In this document: positions 12,396-24,700 of the stretch, piece after piece | How positions within the stretch are numbered: the first letter of the stretch is position 1 | Layout of the letters: every line of letters starts with the position of its first letter | From: Strongyloides papillosus | Taxonomy: Eukaryota; Nematoda; Chromadorea; Rhabditida; Strongyloididae | Assembly: GCA_005656395.1 (NCBI GenBank) | Contig: SRSI01000077.1 | Span: forward strand, 124,001-188,000 | Reading direction: 5' to 3' | Length of the DNA: 64,000 bases | Translations under genes and position numbers: made by a program | Notes under the pieces: model-generated | The model's input: only the letters and a program-made list of their open reading frames with translations | What the model was told of the DNA's origin: nothing | Database searches by the model: none

Positions 12396-13518
12396 ATGGA
12401 GGAGGACAGCTACTTAAAACTTGCTACAATATTAAAACAAAATCATCTCGCAAAAAAAATTAATTACTATCTTGGTAACTTCGAAGATATTAAAAATCTA
12501 GCACTATCGAACATGGTCTTTTATGATTACTTTTAAAAAAGAAAACTTTTTGTTTATGCCTTAATATTCCATATCTTTCTGATGATGTTGAATTTGAATC
12601 GATTTCGACAAGGAGGAAATTGTCAAATCAACAATTGAATCATTACCATGGATTAATAAATCACTAGATTACCAATTTCACCAAGTCTCATTACAGAACT
12701 AGAAATTCCTTTTATTGAGTGTATTGAAGAAGTTTCTCCAATCATACTTAGTACCGATATTCAATTTCCGAACCTTCGAACGTTTACATGGTATTATAAC
12801 TTTTTTACTAGTAAGAATGATTTAAATATTATGGTAGAAGAGAATTACAAATTTAATTGCTCATGTTCTTGGAGGAATACAATGTTCAAAGAATCTTAAA
12901 TGTTTTTGTTTTCACTTCCCACAAATTATTATAAGTGATAAATCAATTAATAACAAAGAATTTTATGAATATTTAATTAAAATGATGACAAAACATGTAT
13001 CTAATGATGTAAGGAAAATTGAATTTGGGAATTTTGAAATTTTTACAAAATCTATGGCCGATTATATTTGTAAACACTTTAAAGATTTAAGTCAATTTTA
13101 TTTTATATAAGGTAAATATTATGAATGACGTTTCTTTTGAAGATTTCAACAAGTTAAACTACCTTTATATACCTTGTTTTGAAGGTAACATTAGAATATC
13201 ATCAAATTTAAAAGTTCTTGTTGTTAGATGTTCCAATTATGAAGCTAGAATTGATTATGAGGAAGGTGATAATATTGATTTTACAGATATTGAGTATCCA
13301 TGTAATTGTCGTACGGTGGGTCAAAATTTCTCCTATGTATAAATCACAATGTTGGAATTAGTCTTCATAGACTAACTATTTATTTTAACAATCCCATTTT
13401 GTATGACTTTTATCGTTACAATTTACCAGATAAAATGGAAATGTACATACCAAACTTCAATTACACTGGAAGTTACGGTACAAGAAGATGCTATAAAGGC
13501 TATTACCCGGCCATGTAA
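12396..13518 (+). pseudogene. Possible F-box-type protein gene, several frameshifts
   Basis: Starts at ATG 12396, directly after a TTTCTAG acceptor. The first 47 residues resemble an F-box-like helix pair (AKKINYYLGNFEDIKNLALS). The rest alternates hydrophobic and polar segments like leucine-rich or FTH-type regions of nematode F-box proteins (FPNLRTFTWYYNF, SSNLKVLVVRCSNYEARI, SLHRLTIYFNNP). The reading frame shifts about six times (for example near 12535, 12680, 12850, 13105 and 13320), usually beside A/T runs. The last clear frame stops at 13518, although CCAT|GTAAGT at 13507-13516 could be a donor. It is the only plus-strand gene in the left 25 kb. The F-box assignment rests on weak similarity. 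Confidence 0.4.
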
Positions 13519-13614
13519 GTAATGGGAAATTGGCTAGTAAAAATTTTTATTATTACTAGTAATAGTTAATTTAAACTATAAAAATATAATGTAAAATTAC
13601 TTTAAATTTATAAT

Positions 13615-15494
13615 TCACAAAGTATTTGTTAGAAATCTTTCTTTAAGAACAAATACTATCTGATATTTTTTCTCCAGGTCTGGATCATTAAAATCATAGT
13701 TTTCTATACTTTCCAAAATACCATTTAAATGAATTTGGTAATTTTTACAAACACTGGATTTATTTTAATTAATTTAAAGTTATATTACTTAATTATTTGT
13801 GAAAAATTATCGATTTCAGTTTGATTTCCTGTTTTTGAAAATAAAAATTAAAGAAAATTCGTTAGGAAGTTTTGAAATTTCTGCTTTTATTTTCAACTCG
13901 TTCAAGTAAAAATTGTAAAATTTAAGTAAGGAAGTGGTCCATTGTGTGGTCTTGTTCTTCTTTAGGAAATATGATCGGAGTAAACTGCGATTACAATATT
14001 TTTTGAAAATCATTAGCATTTTGTCCTAAATATGCTACAATACAATTCCATTGAGTTGTATTGTTAAAAGTGTAAATCTGACTTTGGTTGTCGCGGGAAA
14101 TGTTAGAAAAATTTTAGTTTTCATTAAGTGAATTGACTCAATTGAAGCTTGATTTATTGAAAATATCCAATCAGAAGTTATGGTCCTTTATCTTTGAAAC
14201 TTGCTAAAAAATTTGTAAGTTAATTTAAATTTTTACCTTACATCGTAAAATTCATTACTCTGTAATATTTTGTCGGTGGTCAATTACAAAAATATACACT
14301 ATTGTTGCATTTGAGGAATTGAGGGATAGTTGTTGTAACTGTGCTTGTTGATTCGGTTGTTTCTGTCATTTTACTTGATGAAGAATCTGAAATAAACAAA
14401 AAAAATTATTTAATAAAATATTTAATTCATTATTCTACCATACTGTTGAATAAATTGAAACTGTGGAAATTTCATTAGTTGTTGATGAAGATCCAAAAGA
14501 AGATCCAATTGTAGAGAAGTTTCTGTAATTGTTGACAATGAAGATCCAATAGTGGGTGATATTGTAGATAGTGGGATAGATGTTGGTGAAATTGTTGAAG
14601 TCTCTGTTATTGTTGACAACGAAGATCCAATAGTGGATGGTATTGTAGATGGCTGGATAGATGTTGATGAAATTGTTGAAGTCTCTGTTATTGTTGACAA
14701 CGAAGATCCAATCGTGGATGATATTGTAATTGGAGGAATAGTTGTTGTTATTAAAGAGTTTGGAGTTGTTGCATTAGAACATTGTTGTTTACAATCAAGT
14801 GAATTTATAAAAAAGTTTATTAATGGTTCAATACAATAATCAGCAAATGTCCAGTAGAAAATATTTGAAGCATTCAATGGTTTCAAATCAGTTTCAGTAA
14901 TAATATTACCTAAAATTATAAAATTTAATGTTCCTTTTTGTTTCAACTGATTAGCATATTGTATTGCCTCGTTTTATTTCTTCATTTGTTGATGATGAAA
15001 TAAAAATAAAAGTTGAAAGCTTATTCCAAGAGTTGTTGGAATCTTATTTAATTCGTTCAATAATAAAGATAATTTTGACCCACTTGATTGTTGTATAGCA
15101 TTTAAAAAATTATCAAATTGACTTTTACTGTTAATTGACCAAATTTGTATGTAACAAATGTTTTTCATTGTACCATGTTAAAGCAACTTATTAAAATTTG
15201 TCCAATCAAGCGTAATATTATCTCTTATTAAGTTAATTTCTTTTTGAAATAATAAGAAGGAAGAGCATCTGTAGAAGCATCTATGATAATATAATATCAG
15301 TGTCACAGTTTTGTAGTGGATCACCATTTGACAAGAATTTTCTTCTACTTCAAAAAGACAATTAAAGGATGAGTATAAAGGATCATTTTCTTGAAAAAAC
15401 TATTTTGATTCTATAAAATTAGAATCTATTGATAGTATCAGCTTAAGATTGATTAAAAAAATTAAAATAATTGATAATGGAATTTTTTTTCCAT
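13615..15494 (-). pseudogene. VWA-domain protein copy 3, heavily frameshifted
   Basis: A third relative of the VWA genes to its right. ATG at 15494 opens a signal peptide (MEKKIPLSIILIFLINLKL) but a stop follows soon after (FIESK then TAG). A VWA-like domain is spread over several frames (INLIRDNITLDWTNFNKLL, SGSKLSLLLNELNKIP, KGTLNFIILGNII). It is followed by a Ser/Thr stalk of 27-residue repeats and a second degraded domain that aligns with 16948-17678, for example the shared nucleotide segment around 14021-14100 and 17321-17390. The end is taken at a TGA at 13615 after FLTNTL. With an early in-frame stop and many frame changes this copy is the strongest candidate for a true pseudogene. Confidence 0.6.
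14531..14740. repeat. 81-bp tandem repeat in stalk of VWA copy 3
   Basis: Units start at 14531, 14612 and 14693, exactly 81 bp apart, so the repeat keeps frame. On the minus strand each unit encodes 27 Ser/Thr-rich residues (core TIGSSLSTITETSTIS). The plus strand is also open through the repeat (14552-14839), which is a shadow frame. Confidence 0.85.
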
Positions 15495-15827
15495 GGAAAC
15501 GAATAGAATGATAATTATTGTTAAAGGTACTAAATACTAGTTCAATATATTATCTTTAAACATTAATAAAACATAAAATGAATAATTCTTTTAGAATTTT
15601 TTATTTTAGATAAGATACAAAATCCTAAATAACTATTGTTAAAAGTATTTTTTACAAAGAATTTGATAAAGCGTAGTACTAATTCAATATAATAAAGTAT
15701 ATAGTTTAAAAAATTTACATTAAATAAGTATAAAAATTTAAAAGTAATTTTTATATAATATCAAATAAAATTTATGAATTTATATAAGTTTTATTAAGAA
15801 AAGTTTATTATATTAATATTTTGTTTA
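15495..15827. other. Spacer between VWA copies
   Basis: A+T-rich; should contain the promoter of copy 3. No gene seen. Confidence 0.5.
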
Positions 15828-16519
15828 TTAATTATTACAACTTAGAGAGTTTTGGAAGAAATTTACTATTAAAGGAATACAATTATCATCAAAATCCCAA
15901 TAAAATAGTTTGTCGGTTGTAATGGCTCTAAATCTTGAGTTTTAATAATATTTCCTAAAATTATAAAGTTTACTGAACCTGATTTCTTTAATTCCTGTAT
16001 ATTTTGATAAGTAGTATTTTGATCCTGATCATCATAATTGGTAATAAATATAAATGTTGATAATTGTTACCCAGGTGTTATAGGTACATTAACTAGTTTT
16101 TCAGTCAACTTTGTGAGATTTGATCCAACACCTTGCTTTATTGACGATAAAACTAAATCAAAATTAGATTTTGTTTCCATTGTTCCAGTTGTCGTACGAA
16201 CTGTTGGATTACCAGAATACCACACTAAACTAACGTTAGAAAAGTTTTCCCAATTCGCAGTAATATTATTTTTAATTAAACTTAATTCATAGTCGTTGAA
16301 TAACATTGGTAATAATAAATCACTTGATGAGTCAACAGCTATTGTAACATCACTCCTACAATCAGAAAACGGAATAGTATTTTTTACAATATTACTTCCA
16401 CTCGTACAATCAAATGACACTACTGAATTACTGTTGTTTGATTTAGATATAATCACATTTGAATAACAATTTTTTATGAAAATTATTAAAATTCCTAATG
16501 ATATAAAAAAACTTTTCAT
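15828..16519 (-). pseudogene. VWA-domain protein copy 2, single domain, nonsense and frameshift
   Basis: ATG at 16519 gives a clear signal peptide (MKSFFISLGILIIFIKNCYS), then a VWA-like domain with VTIAVDSSSDLLLPMLF at its first strand and VSLVWYSGNPTV further on. After VPITPG an in-frame TAA interrupts the domain, which resumes in the same frame (QLSTFIFITNYDD) and runs to PTNYF. One extra T would then restore YWDFDDNCIPLIVNFFQ, matching the end of the domain in the other copies. It stops at 15828 without a Thr-rich stalk. Because it contains a nonsense codon and not only a run-length indel, loss of function is more credible here than in the phosphatase. Two sequencing errors remain possible. 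Confidence 0.6.
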
Positions 16520-16947
16520 AGTCAAAATAATAAAATATCTAATCTTTTTTGGTTCTTTTTTGTTTATATATACAATTGATGATACTTAAAATCTACTTAC
16601 GTATTATAAAAACTTATAAAATCAACTATTTAATTTTAACATACAAATAATCATAAATGCTTTATCAATTTTTATATTGTAAATTTGGTTTTATTATCAC
16701 TTTTTTGACGATTAATATAAATTAATTTGCAATCATTTCATTATTGTAAAGTAATGAGCAATGTTTTAAAGTACGATAAAAATAAAAAAAATTTTACAAC
16801 AATTATTTAATGATTCTCGAAACAATAAAATATAATATTTTAAATTGTTATACTTTAATATGATTACAAAGAATACGGAATGATGTTATAAAAAAAAAGA
16901 AATTTTGTTTCTAAATTTTTGAATAATTTAAAAGCAATTTTATTTAA
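16520..16947. other. Spacer between VWA copies
   Basis: A+T-rich; promoter region for copy 2. No gene seen. Confidence 0.5.
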
Positions 16948-18446
16948 TTAAGGGCATATAGCATTTGTAATTTCACCTTGTAAATTTGAATCATTAAAGT
17001 CAAAAACAAAATTTGTCAGTGTTGAATAGTTAAAGTTATCAGTTGATGAAAGCTTAACAACAACGAAATTAACATTATAATTCAAAAGATGCTATTACTT
17101 CTTTTGTTGAAACAATCTTATCAATTTCATCTTGTGTACTTGTTTTAGTAAGTAAAACAATTGTAAAATTTTTATATGATGGTGATTCGTCTCTCAATTT
17201 TTCGCTAAATCCTGTCAAAAATTTATCCATTGTCTGATCTGATGGCTCAGATGGAAAAGCTATTGGAGCTAAACTTGTATCACAAAATGTTTGGCAATCA
17301 TTGGCATTTTGGCCTAAATATGCTATTATACAATTCCATTGTTTTGTATTAGTCATAAGTGTGATATCTGACTTTGGTTGTATTGAAAATAAAAGAAATA
17401 TTTGTTTTTCTTTTATTGAATTAAACATCAATTGAAGCTTGATTTATTGAAATATCCCAATTAGAAGTTATGTCTTTTATCTTTGAAACTTGCTTAAACA
17501 AATATAGTTTAATTTGAATTTTAACTTACATCATAAAAATCTTTATCTGTAATACCTTGTCGGTGGTCAATTACAAAATATACACTATTGCTACATTTCG
17601 GTTTCAGTGGTAAGATAGGTGTTGTATCAACACTTGTTGATTGGATTGTTGTTGTTGAAAATGTATTTGATAAAGTAGCTAAAATTTAATATAAATGTTC
17701 AAAAAATCACTATGCTTACATGATTCTGTTGTTGTAGAAAATATTGTTGATACAGTTGAAGATGGAATATCGGTGCTTGTGTCATGTTTCAATGTTGTTG
17801 TTGATTCATAATTAGTTGTTGTACTAATAGTTGATTGACTTATCGTTGAAGTAATACACCTTACCTCACAAACCATTGAATCGTTAAAGAATTTGACTAA
17901 ATTTGGTGCATTACCCATTGAGAAATCGTAATAAATATATTTGATGGGTTTAATTTTTCTTCTAAATACATTGACTGATTTATGTCACCCAAACAATAAA
18001 ATTAAGTGTTCCTTTATTTTTAAGACTTTTAGCATATTCAACAGAATTGTCAATATCATCATTAGTTGTTGAAGAAATAAATATGAACGTAGATAACGTA
18101 TTACTTAATGGTAATTTTAAACTATTAAGATTACTTAAAAGGTTTGTTAAACTTAATCCAGATTCTTGAGTTATTTTAGATAGATCAATATCAAACTCTT
18201 TTCTACTAACAATTGTTCTAAAAGTTAATATTGTTGTTTTGTCATTATACCACGTAAGAGCAATTTTTTTAAAATCATTCCATCCATATGTTATATCACT
18301 TCTTATAACATCAATTTCATCATTAAACGATGTTGTGTTTAGATTATTAGATGCATCTACTGCCAATATTATTTGACCATCGCAAATTTTTTCTGGATAA
18401 CCTTCAATGCACGGATTTGTTGACGAGACAATAGTACTTGTTGTAT

Positions 18447-19299
18447 CTAAAAATTTAGTTTGATTTATAGACACAAAAAAAATGGCTCAAATAAAAAAAA
18501 TGTAGTAAGATTTGTCCCTAATATAAAAAATCAAGATTTTAATTTGAGAATCATTTTAACAAAATTATTTTTTATAAAGTGTTTTAATAAAACTTCAGTG
18601 ATAAAACAAATTTGTGTTCATCCATATCACTTATAACAAAAATTTTAGACGCTTATCACTGAGACTTTCGTTAGATATTCTAAATATAGAAATTTAAACA
18701 GTGATTTAAAACTCGTTAAACTTCTTTAGTTATATATTAACATAATTTCATTTTTTTCGTAGCAAAAATAACTTTTATATATGTTAATGGGGAATCAGGA
18801 AAATTTTATACATGATATCATTAATTAATAATATTTAAATTGTTAGATGTTTATTGTTTTTCATTACTATCTTCATGGACTTTCTAAATTTTTAATCTTA
18901 TTATTGTCAGTAGATTGTTTAAAGAAACATTTACAATTTTACATTAAATTGACTCCTAATAATATACCTCGAACTAAATTGTAAAAAAACAAATTGGTCT
19001 TTGAGATTAGTATAACAAAATAAAAAATATTAAAAACAAAAAGTTTCTTTAGTTTATAAATACTAAATCATATAAATTTCTGTAAAAAAAACGACACGTA
19101 TCTTACAAAAACACAGTACTTTGCACCATTTGCAATCATATTAATGTCGTATGTTATTTTTTAAATTGAATATAACCATAATTTTTTAAAAACTGAATAT
19201 TTTTCTTACATTTTAATTTAAAATGTAAAAATTAGTTTCTTTTTTGATGTAACGTTTTAATATCTTTTTTTTAAATGGAACGTTTAAGGAAAAACTTAC
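18447..19299 (-). other. Probable long intron inside the VWA gene
   Basis: Bounded by a GTAAGT donor after TTPEITTP-like coding sequence and an AATTTTTAG acceptor, with compatible phase (1/2). It is about 850 nt, against about 40-60 nt elsewhere. No signal peptide start was found before the downstream exon, which argues for one gene. No coding content seen. Confidence 0.45.
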
Positions 19300-20145
19300 A
19301 TGGTGTAGTAATTTCAGGAGTTGGAGAATTTAATGTTGAAGTAACTACTGAAGAAGAAGTAGTCGAAGTTAAACTAGAAGTTGTTGGTGAATTTGTTGTT
19401 GTTATTACTTGAGTGGTTGAAACTATTTCTGAAGTTACAGTTGTTGTTTGTTGAGTTGATGTAGGCATAATATAATTGTTGCATGCCATAGATTTATTAA
19501 ACCAAGATGTCAATGTAGGAACATTGCTATCTAAAAAGTAAAAGTTATATACATTTGATGGATCCAAATCTTTTAAATCGTCTGCACTTATGATATTTGC
19601 CAAAATTATAAAATTCAATGTTCCTTTATTTTTTAATAATGTTGAATATTTCTGTGATTTTAAAATCTCATCAACTGTAATATCAGAAATAAAAATAAAT
19701 GTAGATTGTAAATTTCCAGAAGCCAAAGGCAAAGAATTTAACTTTTCCATTAATGTACTAAGACTTGATCCACTTTGTTGTACAATTAAATCAACATCAT
19801 TTATTAATGTTTTACGACCTCCAATACTGTTGTATGGGAAAAATGTAGAAACAATACTATTATAACCAGCTAATGATAATAACATAAAGTTTGTGTAATT
19901 TTGTGTAATGTTATATTTAACTAAATTTTTTTGGTACTCAAATTGATCATTTGACAAAACATTACTTGAAGCATCTACAGCTATTACAATATTATCTTGA
20001 CATTTTGAAGGTGATATTACTGGTGTTGTTGCTAAAATTTAATTATTATATTTGACAACTTATCTTATTATCTTACTTGTTTCAATTATAGATGTTGTTG
20101 ATGAAGGTAGAGTTGATTGTTTAGTTGAGGATAATGAAATTGTAG

Positions 20146-20285
20146 TAGTTGAAAAGGTGTTGTTGATAAAGTTGTGGTAGTTGAATAAGGTGTTGTTGAT
20201 AAAGTTGTGGTAGTTGAATAAGGTGTTGTTGATAAAGTTGTGGTAGTTGAATAAGGTGTCGTTGATAAAGTTGTAGTAGATGATT
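20146..20285. repeat. 33-bp tandem repeat coding STTPY-type stalk
   Basis: Units begin at 20161, 20194 and 20227 with diverged copies on both sides, exactly 33 bp apart. On the minus strand each encodes 11 residues (TTTTLSTTPYS register). Such repeats change copy number easily without breaking the frame. Confidence 0.88.
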
Positions 20286-20997
20286 CCGTAACTTTTGTTG
20301 TTATAGCAGGACATGTACTATTACAACTTAATGTTGAATTAAAAAAAGACACTATTGATGATACACATTCTGATGAAAAATCCCAATAAAATATATTTGA
20401 TGGATTTAAATCTTCTAAATCATCTTCATTTATAATATTTCCTAATATAATAAAATTTAAACTTCCTTTATCTTTTAAGATCTTGGAACCATTAATTGAA
20501 TTTAATAATTCACTTCCACTTAAATGTGATAAAAATATATACGTTGAAATAGAATCACATTCAGTTGGTATCAAAGTATTTAAATTATCTAACAATAAAC
20601 TTAAAGACGATCCATTATTTAATTGAATTGATGAAAGTATATTATCAAATTCATCTTTTGTATTAAAAGTATTAAATTTAGTTATGTTAATATTTTCATT
20701 GTACCATGCTAAAGAAACTTTACTATAATCTAAGGAATCTGAAGCAAGATGATCTTTAATTAAATTTATTTCCAAATTAAAAAGAAAAGGAAATAGAACA
20801 TCACTTGATGCATCCACAGCAAATATAATATCCGTCTTGCAAACACTGTTTATTTCGTTGGACTTAAAATATAAACATGAAGTTGGATAGAATTTTTCAT
20901 CGAAATTTTCTAATTTGCTTGAATCTATTTTTCCATGTGATGTTGTTATACATGGTATAGAAAAATACGTAAATAATAGGAAAATGAGTAAAATCAT

Positions 20998-21770
20998 TTT
21001 TTTGTTAAGTAGAATAATGATGTAAATTTGAAACAATGAAATAAAGAATGTTTATTATCAACAGTGATTTTATTACTATCTACTGCTGGAATTTTATGTA
21101 ATAATGATAAATGATAAGTGAGCTAAGAAAAAATGTTCATTAGAGTTATTTGTCAATATCGTACTAAGTATATAGGGCAATAAAAAGTAATAATTTTTGT
21201 CTGATATATATACTGTTTTATTGTATGAAATTAAACTATAAATTATTTTAATATTTATCTCCTTTTCTTAATATCATCTTTACGATATTTTATTTTACAC
21301 TTTAACGTTGATAAAAACAAATAATGTCTTAAATTTTCCATGTAATACTTTGATTGCATGTTTATTCATTTGTTTAATAATTATTTCGTCTGATGAGTAA
21401 TATATAGATTATGAATAAAAGAATCTTAAGTTATTAATGTCTAACAAAATAAGACATTGAATGAATTTTGAAAATTACAAATTTATAATCATAAAATTTA
21501 ATACTGATATATAACTTTTTTACTATCTATTTTTTGTAGAAATGATAAATAAATAAATAATATTGAAGTTATTTTTAAAAACAATTAATCAACAAAAATG
21601 GTTTTTCATATTTGAGATTACAAAGAAAATCAAATAAATTATAGCTTTAAGTAAAAAATAATAAATAATTTTTAATTTATTTATACTTAAAATATCATTT
21701 GTGACTCTTAAGTTTTGAATAAAAATGACAGAAATAATAACATATTAAAGTACTGAAGAAATATTTGTTA
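20998..21770. other. Intergenic, no gene seen
   Basis: Spacer between the VWA gene start and the P-glycoprotein 3' end. Promoter of the VWA gene is expected here; no motif recognised. Confidence 0.55.
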
Positions 21771-24700
21771 TTAATCTTCCATTACTTGACAATTAATTAA
21801 ATTATAATATTCACCCTGTTTTTCGATCAACTCTTCATGAGTACCTTTTTCTAAAATTACACCATTATTTACAACTACAATGCAATTACAATGTTGAATT
21901 GTTGATAATTTATGTGCTACGATAATAGTAGTTTTATTTCGGCACGCTTTTTCTAATGCTTCCTTGACAAGATTTTCGCTCTTTGTATCCAATGCACTTG
22001 TAGCTTCATCTAATAATAGAATTTTTGGATTTCTTATTAATGCCCTCGCTATTGCAATTCTTTGTTTTTGTCCTCCTGATAATTGCTTTCCTTTTGAACC
22101 ACAGCTAGTATTTATACCATTAGGTAATAGTTTAATGAATTCATTAATATTACTTTCTTCCAGTACTTCTTCTATTCTTTCATCTGAAACGTTGTCTAAA
22201 CCATAACATATATTTTCTTTAATAGAAAGATTAAATAATACTGGTTCTTGACTGACAATACTTATATTATTTCTGTAATGTTGTAGGTTAAAATCTTTTA
22301 CATTTGTTCCATCTACCTCTAAACTTCCATCTAACAAACAATAATGACGTTCCAAAAGTTGCAATATTGTTGATTTTCCAGAACCCGAGTGTCCAACAAA
22401 AGCTAGTGATTCACCAAAATTTACCTTAAAATTTATGTTTTTTAATATAATATGATCTGGAGAAGTAGGATATGAAAAATATCCATCTACCATCTCTACA
22501 TCTCCATAAATTTCTTTTCTACTACCATTTGACTTTTCTAGTTGTGTCTTTTTATTAATATATTCAAACAAATGCGACATTGCTTTACGAAATGGTATAT
22601 AATCGGGTACATAAGGATAAATATAAAAAAGTGAAAAACATGCATATGATAATGCATCAATACATTGAATTATATGGTAAGGATTAATATCGTATTTAAT
22701 TATTAATTTTGACCCAACAATAACAGATATCATTGTAGATAAACTATATAAACCATATCCAATTGAAAAACTTATAGAAGTTAGTATGCCAGAGTAAATT
22801 AAATATTTATATGATTTATTAAGATAAAATTCATACTTTTCTGTCATTTCTTTTATTCTTGTAAATGCTTGAATTGTTTTTACATTATTAATTGATTCCA
22901 GACCAATACTAACTGATTTTTTTGAAACTAAATAACTTTTTTTATTCAGTAAACTAATTATGAATGTAATAATACTACTTATTCCAAAGAATGTAATTAA
23001 AACTACAATACCAATAGAAGCAATAATTGAATTAAAATAAAAAGCAATTCCTGTTGAAAAAACAAATGATATTGTACCAATTAACGCATCAATGAATGTT
23101 AAATCTATACCTTGATTTATATTTAATGCATCTGTTGTAAGGATATTCGTCAACTTTCCAGGATCATTTTTTTTATTCTCAAAGAACACTAATTTTTGGT
23201 ATAGAATATTTTTATATGCCTGTATTCTCATTTTTTTACTTATATTTATACCACAAAAGCCAAAAATATGTCCACAGGCACAATATGATAAACCATATAT
23301 TATTGCTAAAGTTATATAAATCACTATTGAATTGGTGTATTGTTTTTTAGTCTCAATGTCATCTAATGGTTTTGTAAACATGTCCATAATGTAAGCTGTA
23401 GTAAAAACAGAAATAGGCATTTGTAATCCATTTATAATTACAAAAACGATTCCTAGTAAAACACTTTTTTTCTCGTTAATAAAATATTTAATCATATTTA
23501 AAATATCTGAACGAGATTTCTTTGATCTTATATTACTTCCTTTTGTTTTATATATTACTTTTCCTTCTTTTGAATATTGTGATTTTAATTTAATAAATGA
23601 TTTTTTTGGATTTGATTCTTGAGAATTTTCAGATGAATTCAAAGTTGTAGTACTTTGTGTAGTACTTTTATTATATGAACTATTAGTTATAGTAATATTC
23701 GTTGTACTTTTCGATTTTGATTTTCTTGATATTAAATCTTGAGAATCTGAAGCTTTTCTAATTTTTCTTGAATTGCCATCATTTTTTATTGCTTGGTTTT
23801 CACACGTAGCAAGCTTATAATAAAGACCTTTTTGATTTATTAAATCATCATGTTTGCCACACTCTACAATTTGACCATGATCAAAAACGATAATTTTATC
23901 ATATGCTTTGATAGATTTAATTTTATGACTAATAGCTAATGTTGTTCTACCTTTTGAAGCATTACTCAAGGCTTTTAAAACATTCTTTTCACTAGAAACA
24001 TCTAACGCACTTGTTGCTTCATCAAGAATTAATATTTTTGGATTTCTAATAACAGCACGTGCAATACAAATTCTTTGTTTCATTCCACCACTCAATTTTA
24101 TTCCACCCTCGCCAATAAGAGTATCATAATTATTTGGAAGTAACTTTATAAATTTTTCAGCATAAGCTATTCTACACGCTTCAATAATTTCATCATCTGT
24201 TGCATCTGGTTTACCTATTAAAATATTTTCTTTTATAGTGCCTGAAAATAGAATAGGCTCTTGAAAAACAACCGAAGTATTATCCCTTAACCATTTTAAA
24301 TTTATTTTTTATGGGGTATATCATCAATATAAATTTCCCCTGATTTTAAATTATAGTAACGTAACAATAAGTTAAATATAGTTGATTTGCCACCACCACT
24401 ATATCCGACTAAAGCACAAGTCTCACCAGCTTCAATTGTAAAATTTATGCAATTTACAGCTAATTTTTCTGGACGTGACTGATAACTAAAGGATACATTT
24501 TCAAATGTAACTTTTCCTTTAAATTCCTCTATTATCATACCATTGTTATTTAAATAATCTATATCAGGTTTTAGATCAATTATATTTATTACATTTTCCA
24601 ATTGTTCTAGTCCCTCTGATAATTTCCCTATTTGATATACCAATTCATCTAGTCTCAAAACACACCCAAAAATGCAACTGATTACAGCCATAATTATTCC

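Larger units (their letters stand above)
16948..20997 (-). pseudogene. Multi-VWA secreted protein with mucin-like Thr/Ser stalks, several frameshifts
   Basis: ATG at 20997 begins a signal peptide (MILLIFLLFTYFSIPCITT). Probable exons are 20997-20077, 20031-19300, 18446-17719, 17678-17530 and 17492-16948, about 1025 residues in all. They hold three similar VWA-like domains (first strands IIFAVDASSDV, IVIAVDASSNV, IILAVDASNNL), each ending in a Cys-containing helix and a Thr/Ser-rich linker, then a more divergent fourth (VYFVIDHRQGIT). The metal-site motif DxSxS is incomplete (DASSD, DASNN). VWA domains bind protein ligands; the Ser/Thr stalks suggest O-glycosylated surface or secreted proteins. 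The 19299-18447 intron is long for this genome, so two genes instead of one is possible. Frames shift near 20152, 17995, 17935, 17440 and 17085 at short T runs. Confidence 0.62.

Noticed and set aside
14552..14839. Plus-strand frame of repeated VDEIVEVSVIVDNEDPIVD units
   Set aside because: It is the antisense shadow of the Ser/Thr stalk repeat, open on both strands because the unit is 81 bp.
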